Source: Hyalangium versicolor (GTDB lineage Bacteria; Myxococcota; Myxococcia; Myxococcales; Myxococcaceae). From it: a stretch of DNA of 64,000 nt. The stretch is taken from assembly GCF_020103695.1 (NCBI RefSeq), contig NZ_JAHXBF010000025.1, forward strand, positions 108,105 through 172,104. Direction: 5' to 3'. Below are positions 50,169 to 59,455 of the stretch, piece after piece. Position 1 is the stretch's first letter, and every line of letters begins with the position of its first letter. The position numbers and the translations under genes were made by a program. The notes under the pieces were generated by a model. That model searched no databases. It had not been told where the DNA came from and saw only the letters and a list, made by a program, of their open reading frames with translations.

Positions 50169-53100
50169 GTGTTCGTCGATTTCTTCATTCGCAGGCCCAT
50201 CTTCGCGGCCGTCTGCTCCATCCTGCTGACGCTGGTGGGCGTGCTGGCCATCCCCACGCTGCCCATCTCGCAGTACCCGGATCTCGCGCCTCCCCAGGTG
50301 ACGGTGACCAGCACCTACGTGGGTGCCAGCGCCGACGTGGTGGAGACGGCCGTCACCATTCCGCTCGAGCAGGAGCTCAACGGCGTGGAGGGCATGCGCT
50401 ACATCTCCTCCACGAGCAGCAACGACGGCACCAGCGCGATCACCATCACCTTCGAGCCCACGCGCGATCTCGAGGTGGCGGCGGTGGACGTGCAGAACCG
50501 CGTCAGTCGCGCGTCGGCGCGCCTGCCCTCTCAGGTGAACCAGACGGGCATCGTGGTGAACAAGGCCTCCTCGCAGCTGCTGATGAGCTTCGGCCTCTAC
50601 AGCCCGGACGGCACGTACGACTCGCAGTTCCTCAGCAACTACGCGGACGTGAACCTGAAGGACGCCATCAAGCGCGTGCGCGGCGTGGGCGAGGTGCGCA
50701 TCTTCGGCGAGCGCAAGTTCTCCATGCGCCTGTGGCTGGATCCCACGGAGCTGGCGCGCCGCAAGCTCACCCCGCAGGACGTGCAGCGCGCGTTGCAGGA
50801 GCAGAACCTGCAGGTGGCGGCGGGACAGGTGGGCCAGGCTCCCGCGAAGGATGATCAGGCCTACCAACTGGCGGTGCGCGCTCACGGCCGGCTCATCGAG
50901 CCCGAGGAGTTCGATGACATCGTCATCCAGCGCAGCAATGACGGGCGCATCGTCCGGGTGAAGGACGTGGGCCGGGCGGAGCTGGGCGCGGAGAACTATG
51001 GCCAGTTGATGCGCTTCAACGGCAAGGAGGGCGTGGGCCTGGGCATCTTCCAGTTGCCCACGGCCAACGCGTTGGACGTGCGCGACGCGGTGACGCGGGA
51101 GATGGAGCGCCTGTCCAAGCAGTTCCCGACGGGCATGGAGTACAAGCCGGGCACGGACACGACGCTGGCGGTGCGCGCCTCCATCAACGAGGTGATCCAC
51201 ACGCTGGTGGAAGCCATCGCGCTGGTGATCCTCGTCATCTTCCTGTTCCTGCACGGGTGGCGCAGCGTGCTCATCACCGCGCTCACGCTGCCGGTGTCGC
51301 TGGTGGGCACCTTCGCCTTCGTCAAGCTGTTCAACTTCTCCATCAACACCCTCACCCTGTTCGGCCTCACGCTGGCCACGGGCCTCGTGGTGGATGACGC
51401 CATCGTCGTCATCGAAAACATCGAACGTTTGATGTCGGAACGCGGGCTGTCCGCGAGGCAGGCGGCGCGAGAGGGCATGAAGGAGGTGTCCGGCGCGGTG
51501 GTGGCCATCTCCATCGTGCTGGTGGCGGTGTTCGTCCCGGTGGCGCTCTTCCCTGGCACGACGGGCGCCATCTACAGGCAGTTCGCCTTGACGATCGCGG
51601 CCTCGGTGGCGCTGTCCACCTTCTGCGCCCTCACGCTCACGCCAGCCCTGAGCGCCCGGCTGCTGCGCCATGGCCACGGGCCGAAGTGGATCTTCTTCCG
51701 GAAGATCGACGAGGCGCTGGACTGGACGCGAAGAACATACGGCCGTGCGCTGGGCGGGCTGCTGCGGCACCCGGTGCTGGTGCTGCTGGCCTTCCTGGTG
51801 TGCGTGGGCGGCACGGTGCTGCTGTTCCGCTCGGTGCCCACGGGCTTCATCCCCGACGAGGACCAGGGCTACCTGATCATCTCGGTCCAGGGCCCCGAGG
51901 GCATGTCGCTGAACCAGACGCAGAAGGTGCTGACGCAGGTGGAGAAGGTGCTGAAGGATCAGCCCGAGGTGACGGGCATGTTCGTCATCGGCGGCTTCTC
52001 GTTCTCGGGCGCGGGCCCGAACATCGCCACGGCGTTCGCCATGCTCAAGCCCTGGGAGGAGCGCCCGGGCCGTGAGCACTCGGTGGCGGGCCTGGTGGAG
52101 CGGCTGCGAGGCCCCTTCGGCCGCATCGGCGAGGCGCGCGTGCTGCCCTTCCAGCCTCCGGCCATCCGCGGCGTGGGCCAGGTGGGTGGCTTCCAGTTCA
52201 TCGTCGAGGACACCTCCGGCAACGGCACCCTGGACAACCTGGGCGCGGCCGTCGGCGAGCTGGTGGCCAAGGGCAACGAGGAGAGCAAGCTGCGCGGCGT
52301 CTTCACCTCCTTCACGGCGGACACCCCGCTGTTGGATCTCGAGGTGGATCGCCAGAAGGCGAAGGCGCTGGGCGTGCCCATCGAGCAGGTCTTCAGCACG
52401 CTGCAGCTCTACATGGGCAGCCAGTACGTGAACGACTTCAACTACGCCAGCCGCACCTACCGCGTGTACCTGCAGGCCGATCAGCAGTTCCGGGACAGCC
52501 CCACGGACATCGGCGCGTTCTACGTGCGCAGCGACAATGGAGACATGATCCCGCTGGAGTCCTTGGTGAAGGTGGCGCCCACCACCTCGGCGCAGATCAT
52601 CCGTCACTACAACCTGTTCCGCTCGGCGGAGATCAACGGCCAGGGCGCGCCGGGCGTGTCCTCCGGTCAGGCGCTGGAGACCATGGAGACGCTGGCGGCC
52701 CAGCAGCTGCCTCCCGGCATGAGCACCGAGTGGACGGGCATCAGCCTGGAGCAGAAGGAGAGCGGTGGACAGACGCTCATCATCTTCGCGATGGGCCTGG
52801 TGTTCGTGTTCCTGGTGCTGGCGGCGCAGTACGAGAGCTTCAGCTTGCCGTTCGTGGTGATCCTCTCGGTGCCACTGGCCATCATGGGCGCGCTGGGGCT
52901 GCAAGTGGCTCGCGGGCTGGCGAATGACGTGTTCTGCCAGGTGGGACTGGTGATGCTGGTGGGCCTTGCGAGCAAGAACGCCATCCTCATCGTGGAGTTC
53001 GCCGAGCAGCTGCGCGAGCAGGGCAAGAGCGCGGTGGAGGCCGCCATCTCGGCGGCCGAGGTGCGGCTGCGGCCCATCCTGATGACGTCCATCGCGTTCC

Positions 53101-53312
53101 TGCTGGGCGTGGTGCCGTTGATGCTGGCCACGGGCGCGGGCTCGGCGGCGCGCAACTCGCTGGGCACAGCGATCTTCGGCGGCATGCTGGTGTCCACGGT
53201 GGTGAACCTCATCTTCATCCCGGGGCTGTACGTGCTGGTGCAGCGTCTGCGCGGCGACGCGCGTCGCGCGGGTGCGGACGAGGAGCCGGTCGCTCCCGCT
53301 CCGTCTCACTGA
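50169..53312 (+). CDS. RND multidrug efflux transporter, HAE-1 family (AcrB-like)
   Basis: 1047 residues, GTG start. Inner-membrane trimeric pump with 12 TM helices and two large periplasmic loops. Proton-relay residues are present: two Asp in TGLVVDDAIVVIENIERL of TM4 and the Lys in GLASKNAILIVEFAEQL of TM10. Other HAE-1 marks are FVDFFIRRPIFA at the start and PTGFIPDEDQGYL. With the preceding tolC and adaptor genes it makes a complete drug/solvent efflux system under MarR control; the substrate range cannot be read from sequence. Confidence 0.96.
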   Translation: MFVDFFIRRPIFAAVCSILLTLVGVLAIPTLPISQYPDLAPPQVTVTSTYVGASADVVETAVTIPLEQELNGVEGMRYISSTSSNDGTSAITITFEPTRDLEVAAVDVQNRVSRASARLPSQVNQTGIVVNKASSQLLMSFGLYSPDGTYDSQFLSNYADVNLKDAIKRVRGVGEVRIFGERKFSMRLWLDPTELARRKLTPQDVQRALQEQNLQVAAGQVGQAPAKDDQAYQLAVRAHGRLIEPEEFDDIVIQRSNDGRIVRVKDVGRAELGAENYGQLMRFNGKEGVGLGIFQLPTANALDVRDAVTREMERLSKQFPTGMEYKPGTDTTLAVRASINEVIHTLVEAIALVILVIFLFLHGWRSVLITALTLPVSLVGTFAFVKLFNFSINTLTLFGLTLATGLVVDDAIVVIENIERLMSERGLSARQAAREGMKEVSGAVVAISIVLVAVFVPVALFPGTTGAIYRQFALTIAASVALSTFCALTLTPALSARLLRHGHGPKWIFFRKIDEALDWTRRTYGRALGGLLRHPVLVLLAFLVCVGGTVLLFRSVPTGFIPDEDQGYLIISVQGPEGMSLNQTQKVLTQVEKVLKDQPEVTGMFVIGGFSFSGAGPNIATAFAMLKPWEERPGREHSVAGLVERLRGPFGRIGEARVLPFQPPAIRGVGQVGGFQFIVEDTSGNGTLDNLGAAVGELVAKGNEESKLRGVFTSFTADTPLLDLEVDRQKAKALGVPIEQVFSTLQLYMGSQYVNDFNYASRTYRVYLQADQQFRDSPTDIGAFYVRSDNGDMIPLESLVKVAPTTSAQIIRHYNLFRSAEINGQGAPGVSSGQALETMETLAAQQLPPGMSTEWTGISLEQKESGGQTLIIFAMGLVFVFLVLAAQYESFSLPFVVILSVPLAIMGALGLQVARGLANDVFCQVGLVMLVGLASKNAILIVEFAEQLREQGKSAVEAAISAAEVRLRPILMTSIAFLLGVVPLMLATGAGSAARNSLGTAIFGGMLVSTVVNLIFIPGLYVLVQRLRGDARRAGADEEPVAPAPSH

Positions 53313-53492
53313 GCCAGGCCGGGCCGGGCGGATGGGGCTCAGGTCCCATCCGCCTGCGGGCCCACGGCTCGTGAGGCTGTACCCTTCCCTGCCATGCCAC
53401 CTCGCAAGTTGGCGGGGCCCTGCGGCGTCTCCACCCTCTGGGCAGACCGGAGCACTCCTCCGGCGCCACTCTGTCCATCGAGGGAATACGCC

Positions 53493-54035
53493 ATGAAGTT
53501 TCCCAGCCACATCAGCCTCTCCCAGGAGACGCGCGAGGAGCTCATCGAGCTGCTGAACACCTGCCTGGCGACCGCCATCGATCTGCACTGGCAGGTGAAG
53601 CAGGCGCACTGGAACGTGCGAGGCAGGCAGTTCATCAGCCGGCACGAGCTGTTCGACACGGTGGCCGACCACGTGCGCAAGCACGCCGACGAGTTCGCCG
53701 AGCGGGCAGGCGCGCTGGGAGGCTACGCCGAGGGCACCATCCGCCTGGCCGCCCGGAACAGCGAGTTGGACGAGTATGACTTGAAGGCGATCAGCGGAGA
53801 GGAGCACGTCCGCGCTCTGGTGGACCGCGTCTCCACGTATGCGGCCTCCATCCGACAGGGCATCCACCGCGGAGAGAAGCTGGATGACCCGGTCACCGTG
53901 GACCTGTTCACACGGATCCTGGGAGAGATCGAGCAGGATCTGTGGTTCCTCGAGAGCCACCTGTACGGCTCGCCACAGGCGTCTCGCACGGCGAGCACGT
54001 CCGTCGAGGTGCCGGAAGGGCTCCCTCCCGTGTGA
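53493..54035 (+). CDS. dps: Dps/ferritin-like DNA-protection protein
   Basis: 180 residues from ATG 53493. Four-helix ferritin-like protein with the Dps ferroxidase-site pattern HWQVKQAHWNVRG (about 32-44), then HELFDTVADHV and DEFAERAGALGG (about 67-78). Length fits Dps, with a short C-terminal Pro/Val tail instead of a Lys-rich N-terminus. Stores iron and consumes H2O2 in the cytoplasm. Monocistronic, ending at a bidirectional terminator. Confidence 0.93.
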   Translation: MKFPSHISLSQETREELIELLNTCLATAIDLHWQVKQAHWNVRGRQFISRHELFDTVADHVRKHADEFAERAGALGGYAEGTIRLAARNSELDEYDLKAISGEEHVRALVDRVSTYAASIRQGIHRGEKLDDPVTVDLFTRILGEIEQDLWFLESHLYGSPQASRTASTSVEVPEGLPPV

Positions 54036-54059
54036 GCCATCCCGAGCCGGGGCGTGTTG

Positions 54060-54083
54060 TCACTCCCCACTAGTGGGGAGTGA
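54060..54083. terminator. Bidirectional terminator (perfect palindrome)
   Basis: TCACTCCCCACT (54060-54071) is followed directly by its exact complement AGTGGGGAGTGA (54072-54083), a 24-bp perfect inverted repeat between the convergent dps gene and the small membrane-protein gene. No T run on either side. Confidence 0.65.
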
Positions 54084-54120
54084 CGCTCAGGCCTGAAGCG
54101 CGGGGTCGAGACCGGACTCC

Positions 54121-54378
54121 CTAGCCCGCCAGCGCTCGACCCATCACGTTGAAGATGACGGAGAGCACGATACAGCCCGTCCACGCGAGCATGATGTTCC
54201 GGTTCTGGTTCGTCTCGACGTTCTGCCAGCCCCAGATGAACGTGTAGAGGCCACAGATGATCCCCAGGATGCCGTGCAGCGGACCCTTGGCCTGGAACAA
54301 CTTGATCACGACCATGACGAAGCAAACCAGGTTCGCCAGGCCCACGACCATACCCAACAGCCCAAGAATCATACCCAT
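54121..54378 (-). CDS. Small membrane protein
   Basis: 85 residues, nearly all hydrophobic: TM segments about 4-27, 33-52 and 62-82, with short polar turns (KLFQAKGP, QNVETNQNRN). ATG 54378 has GGAGAGAGACAC upstream, a strong RBS. It lies 30 bp after the stop of a DUF2752 membrane protein on the same strand, so probably the second gene of a two-gene operon. Family not recognised. Confidence 0.7.
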   Translation of the reverse strand: MGMILGLLGMVVGLANLVCFVMVVIKLFQAKGPLHGILGIICGLYTFIWGWQNVETNQNRNIMLAWTGCIVLSVIFNVMGRALAG

Positions 54379-54408
54379 GTGTCTCTCTCCTCTGCGGTGT
54401 ATCGGGGT

Positions 54409-54879
54409 TCACCCGATGGTTGTGTGAATGAAGGCACTGCGAAAAACGAGCATCCGAACAAGCCAGTAGGCCACCAGAGCCAGCAGCAGCAGGGCCACCA
54501 GACCTGTGCGCCGCTCGAACCGAGCCACTCCGGCAACGCCTCGCTGCCGGATGGACTCGGGGAGGAGCGCCATCCCGAAGATCAACGCGAGGGACGCCAG
54601 CACGAGGGGCGCGAAGGCATGCTGTGCGAGCGCGGCCGCCCAGTCACCGTGCAGCAGCGAGGCCATGGCCCGCGACAGTCCACAGCCCGGGCAGGGGATC
54701 CCCAACGCTTGCATCAGAGGGCACTGCCAGGTGGGCAGCGCCCAGCGCATCAAGCCCAAGTGGGCGAGCGCCGACACTCCGATGATCATGCCCGTGGCAC
54801 GACGCTCCAGCACCTGAGCCAACACAGGGGACGACAGGCGCTGAAATGATCGAGCCAGTACGTTTGGGCGCTGATCCAT
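54409..54879 (-). CDS. DUF2752 membrane protein
   Basis: 156 residues from ATG 54879 (GGAGGGGGGAGGCGC upstream). DUF2752 is recognised by CPLMQALGIPCPGCGLSRAM (about 56-75): the CPxCGxxR motif with conserved Cys. Three or four TM helices (about 32-50, 65-85, 90-112, 125-145). Members are small membrane proteins of unknown role, often beside other small membrane proteins, as here. Confidence 0.82.
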   Translation of the reverse strand: MDQRPNVLARSFQRLSSPVLAQVLERRATGMIIGVSALAHLGLMRWALPTWQCPLMQALGIPCPGCGLSRAMASLLHGDWAAALAQHAFAPLVLASLALIFGMALLPESIRQRGVAGVARFERRTGLVALLLLALVAYWLVRMLVFRSAFIHTTIG

Positions 54880-54987
54880 GCGCCTCCCCCCTCCGGAACA
54901 GGTCGGCGAGCGCACCTAACACAGAGTGCTGTCCGGTGTCGAACGATCGCGGGTTCTCCCTAGCCTCAAGCCCACCCGGAACCACCC

Positions 54988-56112
54988 TCAGTGGCTGTGC
55001 GCAGGCTTGCGCCGGAACTCCGCGGGCACGGGCTCCCGACTCGACTCCACTCCGGTACCGGAGCGAGGCGACCTGACGACCAGCGCACGCAGCTCCGCCA
55101 TCAGTTCACTCACGCCATAGCGGGGGCACTGCTCCTCGAGGAATGCGCGCAGTGCGTCCCTCATCGCGGCGGCGGAAAGGTAGCGCTCCTCCCGGTGGGA
55201 GTGGAGCGCGCGCTCCACGATGGCGCGCAAGGCAGCGGGAACCTGCCCCGCCACACGCGCCACGACCTCCGGGCACAGACGCTCCGCCCGAGCGGCCAGC
55301 TCCGCCGGAGAGGCCCAGCTCGGCTCCTCGGGCTTCAACCTGTGCGCCCACTTTGCCAGAGGGCCCGCCAGGCCAGGTGAGGTGCGCTCCAGGGGCGAGT
55401 CCAACAGGTACTGGTTGGTCAGCAACTCCACCAGCACCAGCCCGAGGGAGAAGAGATCCGCGCGGGCATCGGGCGTCTCATGCCGGAGGACTTCGGGGGC
55501 CGCGTACGACAGATCTCCCTTCACCAGCCTGCCCGGGGTGACGGGGCGGCCCAGACGCTGGGAGAAGGCCGCACCCAAGTCCGTGAGCTTCACCTCCCCG
55601 TGCGTGCCCAGCTGGATGTTGCGCGGGCTGACATCCCGGTGGACGAGTTCGAGGGGACGCCCCGCTTCATCCGTGACGGTGTGAGCGGCGTGCAGAGCGT
55701 CCGCCACCTGAGCGGCGACGTAGGCGGAGAACGGCGCGGACATGGGCCTGCGCCGCTTGGCGGCACGGCCCAACACCCGCTCCAGCGACAGGCCTTCCAC
55801 ATACTCCATCACGATCAGAGGCTGTTGGGCCCGAGGCGCCACGGCGAGCAGCCGCGCGATACCGGGATGATCCAGCATCCGCAGCAGCCGTGCCTCTTCC
55901 AGGAAGCGCCTCCGGTCTTCCGGGCGCTGCGTGGCGTGGAGGCGCTTGAGCACGACCAACTCCCCCTCGGCCCCAAGCCCCTCGGTGCGAGCGAGGATCC
56001 TCTCCCCTACTCCCAGGGTGCCCAGCACGCGCACAGCGCGGTAGCGCTGGGACCCCACGGTGAAACACTGGCTCGCCTGTGCAGCGGATGGTGGGCGGGA
56101 CTGGCTGGGCAT
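54988..56112 (-). CDS. Ser/Thr protein kinase (soluble)
   Basis: 374 residues. Hanks-type kinase domain about 22-300. The Gly loop is degenerate (LGTLGVGERI), but the ATP-binding Lys (VVLKRL), catalytic loop HRDVSPRN, metal-binding DLG (LTDLGAAF) and APE (YAAPEVL) are present, so activity is likely. No membrane segment; the C-terminus is a short basic tail. It lies 204 bp downstream of the end of another kinase gene on the same strand. Substrates unknown. Confidence 0.9.
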   Translation of the reverse strand: MPSQSRPPSAAQASQCFTVGSQRYRAVRVLGTLGVGERILARTEGLGAEGELVVLKRLHATQRPEDRRRFLEEARLLRMLDHPGIARLLAVAPRAQQPLIVMEYVEGLSLERVLGRAAKRRRPMSAPFSAYVAAQVADALHAAHTVTDEAGRPLELVHRDVSPRNIQLGTHGEVKLTDLGAAFSQRLGRPVTPGRLVKGDLSYAAPEVLRHETPDARADLFSLGLVLVELLTNQYLLDSPLERTSPGLAGPLAKWAHRLKPEEPSWASPAELAARAERLCPEVVARVAGQVPAALRAIVERALHSHREERYLSAAAMRDALRAFLEEQCPRYGVSELMAELRALVVRSPRSGTGVESSREPVPAEFRRKPAHSH

Positions 56113-56316
56113 GTATGCACTCCTCAGGTGAACACGGTGGGAAGAGTCGTGGAGGTGAAGACTGCCTCGGGAGGCGACCCTTCAGGTCTGGTGACGCCTC
56201 CTTACCTGGAGAGTAACATGAAAGAACCAGCAGGAGCGAGCCCGTAGAAAATCCCGGGGAGCGTGCCGTTGCGCCGTCCTCACAGCACATGCCGGAGCCC
56301 GAGGTGACCTGGGCAG

Positions 56317-58293
56317 CTACTCCGCGAACTTGGTGACGTACCTGACCTGGCCATAGTTGCCGTGGGTGAAGGTGTCGTCCGTGGAGCCTGGCCCCTTCTC
56401 CAGGCCAAAAAATGGGACTCCGATTCCACGCGCGACAGCGCAGACAGGGACGCGCTCATTGGATCCGGGCAACTGGGCCTGGTACCAGCGAATGAAGAAA
56501 TGCTTGCCGCCACCGGGGAGGACCTCGCCAAACAGGAGGCTCCCTTCCGGGAGGCTGCCCGGGTCGTTGTCCCTGACAAAGCTGACGATGGGGCCTACGC
56601 GGAAGGAGCCTTCCCCGACGCGTCGTCTGTCGGCATCAAGCCATGCGTCGCCTATCCCCATCCCCCGCGCGCCTCGATCAATGCCCAGGGCCCTCATGTT
56701 GTTGATGGCCGCGGGTGGGCACTCCTTGGGCACCGGACGCACAGGGATGCTGGGGCAGCCGGCTGCCAGCGCGCAGGAGACAGCCAGGCCTGCGGCCTTG
56801 GCGGCAGACCTGCCGAGAGGAGTCGAAGAGGGCCGGCTGGGCGGTGAACTCTGCGGTGTCTTCACAGGAGTGTCTTCCTTCTGGGAGGTGGCGGTGATGG
56901 CCGCCAGGCTGGGTTCAGGGGGAGGAACCGCCGCGTACTCGGGTGCCGGAAAGGCAACCGGCGGAACTGGCGGCACCTCATGGGGTACCACAGACTGGCC
57001 AAGTGCCGGTGAAGGCGTCTGTGCGGGGGAGCCAGCAGGCCCGGTCAGGGGAGTAGCGGCAAGCGGAGGCCAGACAACCCAGAGTCCCAGAGCAGCCAAC
57101 AGCAGCACCAAGGCGCCCCCCCCACGACGCACCGTCGGTGGCCACACCATCGGTTGTACTGGTAGCAGCGCATCTCGCCGACCCCGCGTGGCGGCCTGTC
57201 GCTGCTCCTCGTGCCCCTGCTCGCGCTTTTCTTCATGAGCCAGGGCCACGCCCAAATCGTCCGCCACGAAGCCGTCGCTCGGCGTGGGCTTCAGGGTGGG
57301 CGTCTGCCCTGGCACATGCGGCGGGCGGGACTCATACACGGGAGCCTCCCAGTCCCCCACTTGCGCCAACACCCCGTCCAGCGCCGCCCACAGCGCGTGC
57401 CCGTTCCGGAAGCGCCGATGGGGGTCCTTATTCAGCAGCCGCATCACCACCTTGCTGAGCGCCAGCGGGACCCGAGGGTTGAGCAGGTGCGGAGGCACAG
57501 GGCACCGCTGAAGGGCCTGCTGCTCGTAGCTCGTTCCGGCCTTGTCGCTGGAGAAGGGCAACACCTCCGTGAGCAACTCGTAGAGCGTCACCCCCAGAGC
57601 GTACCAATCATCCGCGGGCTGGAAGTGGTAGGGCCGCCCGCCTGAGCGCTGGCGGAGGGCAAGTGCCTCCGGGCTGAGGTAGTAGCGAGTGCCCGGGGGG
57701 CTACCGCCTTGGGTGATCGGAGGGCTGTGCTCTGTCTCGCCGAGGCCGAAGTCCCCGAGGAAGGGCTCACCGTCGGCCTCACTCACCAGCACGTTGCCCG
57801 GCTTCACATCCCGGTGCAGCACTCCATTGTCGTGCGCAGCCTGGAGCGCGTGCGCCAGCTTCTGTGACAGGCGCACGAGGACGCGCAAGGGCGGGTTGGC
57901 CTTGCACGCCCACTCCAACAGCGTGCCGCCCTCCACCCACCGCAGCACTGTGTAGAGGATGCCTGTGTTGGGGTCTCCCCACCGCCCGTAGCCCACCACG
58001 CCCAGCACGTTGGGGTGCGCCGCCTGGAGCAGCAGTTGCACCTCGCGCAGGGCTCGTGCATCCCCGGTGGAGGCCTCTCCGGGCGGGTGACGGTTGAACT
58101 TCACCGCGAAACACTGGCCAGGGCAGTGGATGCTCTCGGCCTGCCACACGCACCCAAAGCCTCCGGTGTCCACGTAGCGCAGCAGCCGGAAGCCGTTCAC
58201 CTCTGTCCCCGGAGCCAGGAGCGCCGGGTCCACTTCCGTAGCGGGGGACAACGCGTGGGGCAAGATCCCCCTCTCCTCCTGCATCTCCTGCAT
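56317..58293 (-). CDS. Transmembrane Ser/Thr protein kinase
   Basis: 658 residues from ATG 58293 (GGGAGGACAG upstream). Kinase domain about 35-310 with intact TGGFGCVW loop, FAVKF lysine, HRDVKPGN, GDFGLGE and SPEAL; then a linker, one TM helix (about 385-405, GGGALVLLLAALGLWVV), a Pro-rich stretch and an extracytoplasmic C-terminal domain (about 490-658) containing SCALAAGC and a beta-rich end. The start is 16 bp after the stop of a DUF2381 gene, a pairing repeated in myxobacterial genomes, so the two probably act together in sensing. Confidence 0.92.
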   Translation of the reverse strand: MQEMQEERGILPHALSPATEVDPALLAPGTEVNGFRLLRYVDTGGFGCVWQAESIHCPGQCFAVKFNRHPPGEASTGDARALREVQLLLQAAHPNVLGVVGYGRWGDPNTGILYTVLRWVEGGTLLEWACKANPPLRVLVRLSQKLAHALQAAHDNGVLHRDVKPGNVLVSEADGEPFLGDFGLGETEHSPPITQGGSPPGTRYYLSPEALALRQRSGGRPYHFQPADDWYALGVTLYELLTEVLPFSSDKAGTSYEQQALQRCPVPPHLLNPRVPLALSKVVMRLLNKDPHRRFRNGHALWAALDGVLAQVGDWEAPVYESRPPHVPGQTPTLKPTPSDGFVADDLGVALAHEEKREQGHEEQRQAATRGRRDALLPVQPMVWPPTVRRGGGALVLLLAALGLWVVWPPLAATPLTGPAGSPAQTPSPALGQSVVPHEVPPVPPVAFPAPEYAAVPPPEPSLAAITATSQKEDTPVKTPQSSPPSRPSSTPLGRSAAKAAGLAVSCALAAGCPSIPVRPVPKECPPAAINNMRALGIDRGARGMGIGDAWLDADRRRVGEGSFRVGPIVSFVRDNDPGSLPEGSLLFGEVLPGGGKHFFIRWYQAQLPGSNERVPVCAVARGIGVPFFGLEKGPGSTDDTFTHGNYGQVRYVTKFAE

Positions 58294-58309
58294 GACTGTC
58301 CTCCCTCGC

Positions 58310-59263
58310 TCAACGCTTCCGAGCGGCCGGGGCCGCAAGGGTCAGGTCTCCGCGCAGCTTTTCCCTCTGGGGATCCTGCGCAGTCACTTCCAACGTGTAC
58401 GTCAGGGAGGGATCCCCCGTAGGCACTGCGAACTCCACCACGAGGCGAGCCTTCTCGCCGGGTGCCAGCACCGCCGCACCCAACAACCGCTTCACGCGTG
58501 CGGGAATGACGGGGCCCGTGCTCATGACAAGCGTGGCGCTCTGTGGCGCCCAGGCTGGAGCACCTCCCTCCAGAGTGAGCTCCACGTCCAGAGCCATACG
58601 CCCTGTGGCCATGTAGAGCTGCGCCTTCTCCACGTTGATGCCCTTTGGCATGGCCCAGCCCGGCGCCTTCACTTCCTGTTCCACGGAACGGATTCCCTCC
58701 CGCCCGAGCGTGCCCGCCACCACCAGCGCCACCAGACTGCCCGCCTGCGCGTGTGCCACCGCCAGTTCCACGTCCTTGGCCGCAAGCGCCGCCTCCAGGG
58801 CCTTGCAGCGTGCGCGCTCCGCGCTCAGGGCTTCCTCCAGCGCGGCGACAGTCCTCGGGCGACGCACCACCTCCACCGAGGCCTCGGCGTTCTGCGGGTC
58901 CACCACGAACACCACCGCCACCTCTTCCGGCTGCCCCTGCGCGAACCGGACCGGCAGCCGCAGCCGAGTCCCCGCCTTCACCTCCGCCCCAGGCACGACC
59001 GTCAGCGTGTCCTCTGCCACCGCCACCCGGGCAAAGCCCAGTTCACGTGCGGCGCGTTCCACCGCGTCTTGGTCCAGCGCTGCATTGAACAGGAGTGTCG
59101 TGGGCCACCCCGGCGCCGCGCGCACCTCGTCCCCTCCAGACGGAGCCGGAAGCTCGAGTCGGCGGAGCGGCGAGCGGTCCGCCTCGGAGCGAGGCTGGGC
59201 CAGCACAGGCTGCGCCAGGAGCAGGAAGGTGAACGGCACCACGACAACGGGTGACAGAGACAC
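58310..59263 (-). CDS. DUF2381 (TIGR02268-type) secreted protein, partner of the adjacent kinase
   Basis: 317 residues. Sec signal peptide 1-22 (ending VLAQ). The mature protein begins with an acidic/Arg-rich stretch and has beta-rich N- and C-terminal parts around a helical coiled-coil section (about 140-190: AALEEALSAERARCKALEAAL). Typical of the DUF2381/TIGR02268 Myxococcus paralogous family, which is commonly encoded with Ser/Thr kinases. Periplasmic by signal peptide; probably a sensor or ligand component for the transmembrane kinase 16 bp downstream. Molecular function unknown. Confidence 0.85.
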   Translation of the reverse strand: MSLSPVVVVPFTFLLLAQPVLAQPRSEADRSPLRRLELPAPSGGDEVRAAPGWPTTLLFNAALDQDAVERAARELGFARVAVAEDTLTVVPGAEVKAGTRLRLPVRFAQGQPEEVAVVFVVDPQNAEASVEVVRRPRTVAALEEALSAERARCKALEAALAAKDVELAVAHAQAGSLVALVVAGTLGREGIRSVEQEVKAPGWAMPKGINVEKAQLYMATGRMALDVELTLEGGAPAWAPQSATLVMSTGPVIPARVKRLLGAAVLAPGEKARLVVEFAVPTGDPSLTYTLEVTAQDPQREKLRGDLTLAAPAARKR

Positions 59264-59455
59264 GGATGACCTCCCGGGTTCTCCACCCTACCAGAGACGC
59301 ATGAGGTCTTCTCTCCTCAGAAGGAGGGTGCGCGCACCCCACCTGGAAACAGTGAGCAGCGAACTCCGGCGAGCGGTAGGCGCTGGGCGGGGGTTGGCAC
59401 GATGCCGAGCCATGCATTGGGTGTGCGGTAGCGGTGGGGATTAGACTGCCCACCC

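Noticed and set aside
50088..53960. 1290-codon minus-strand frame opposite the RND pump and dps
   Set aside because: His/Arg/Gln-rich antisense frame of strongly supported plus-strand genes.
59390..59420. Sigma-54 promoter upstream of the SPFH pair (TGGCACG...GC)
   Set aside because: The GC element is one base off the required spacing and there is no TTGC.
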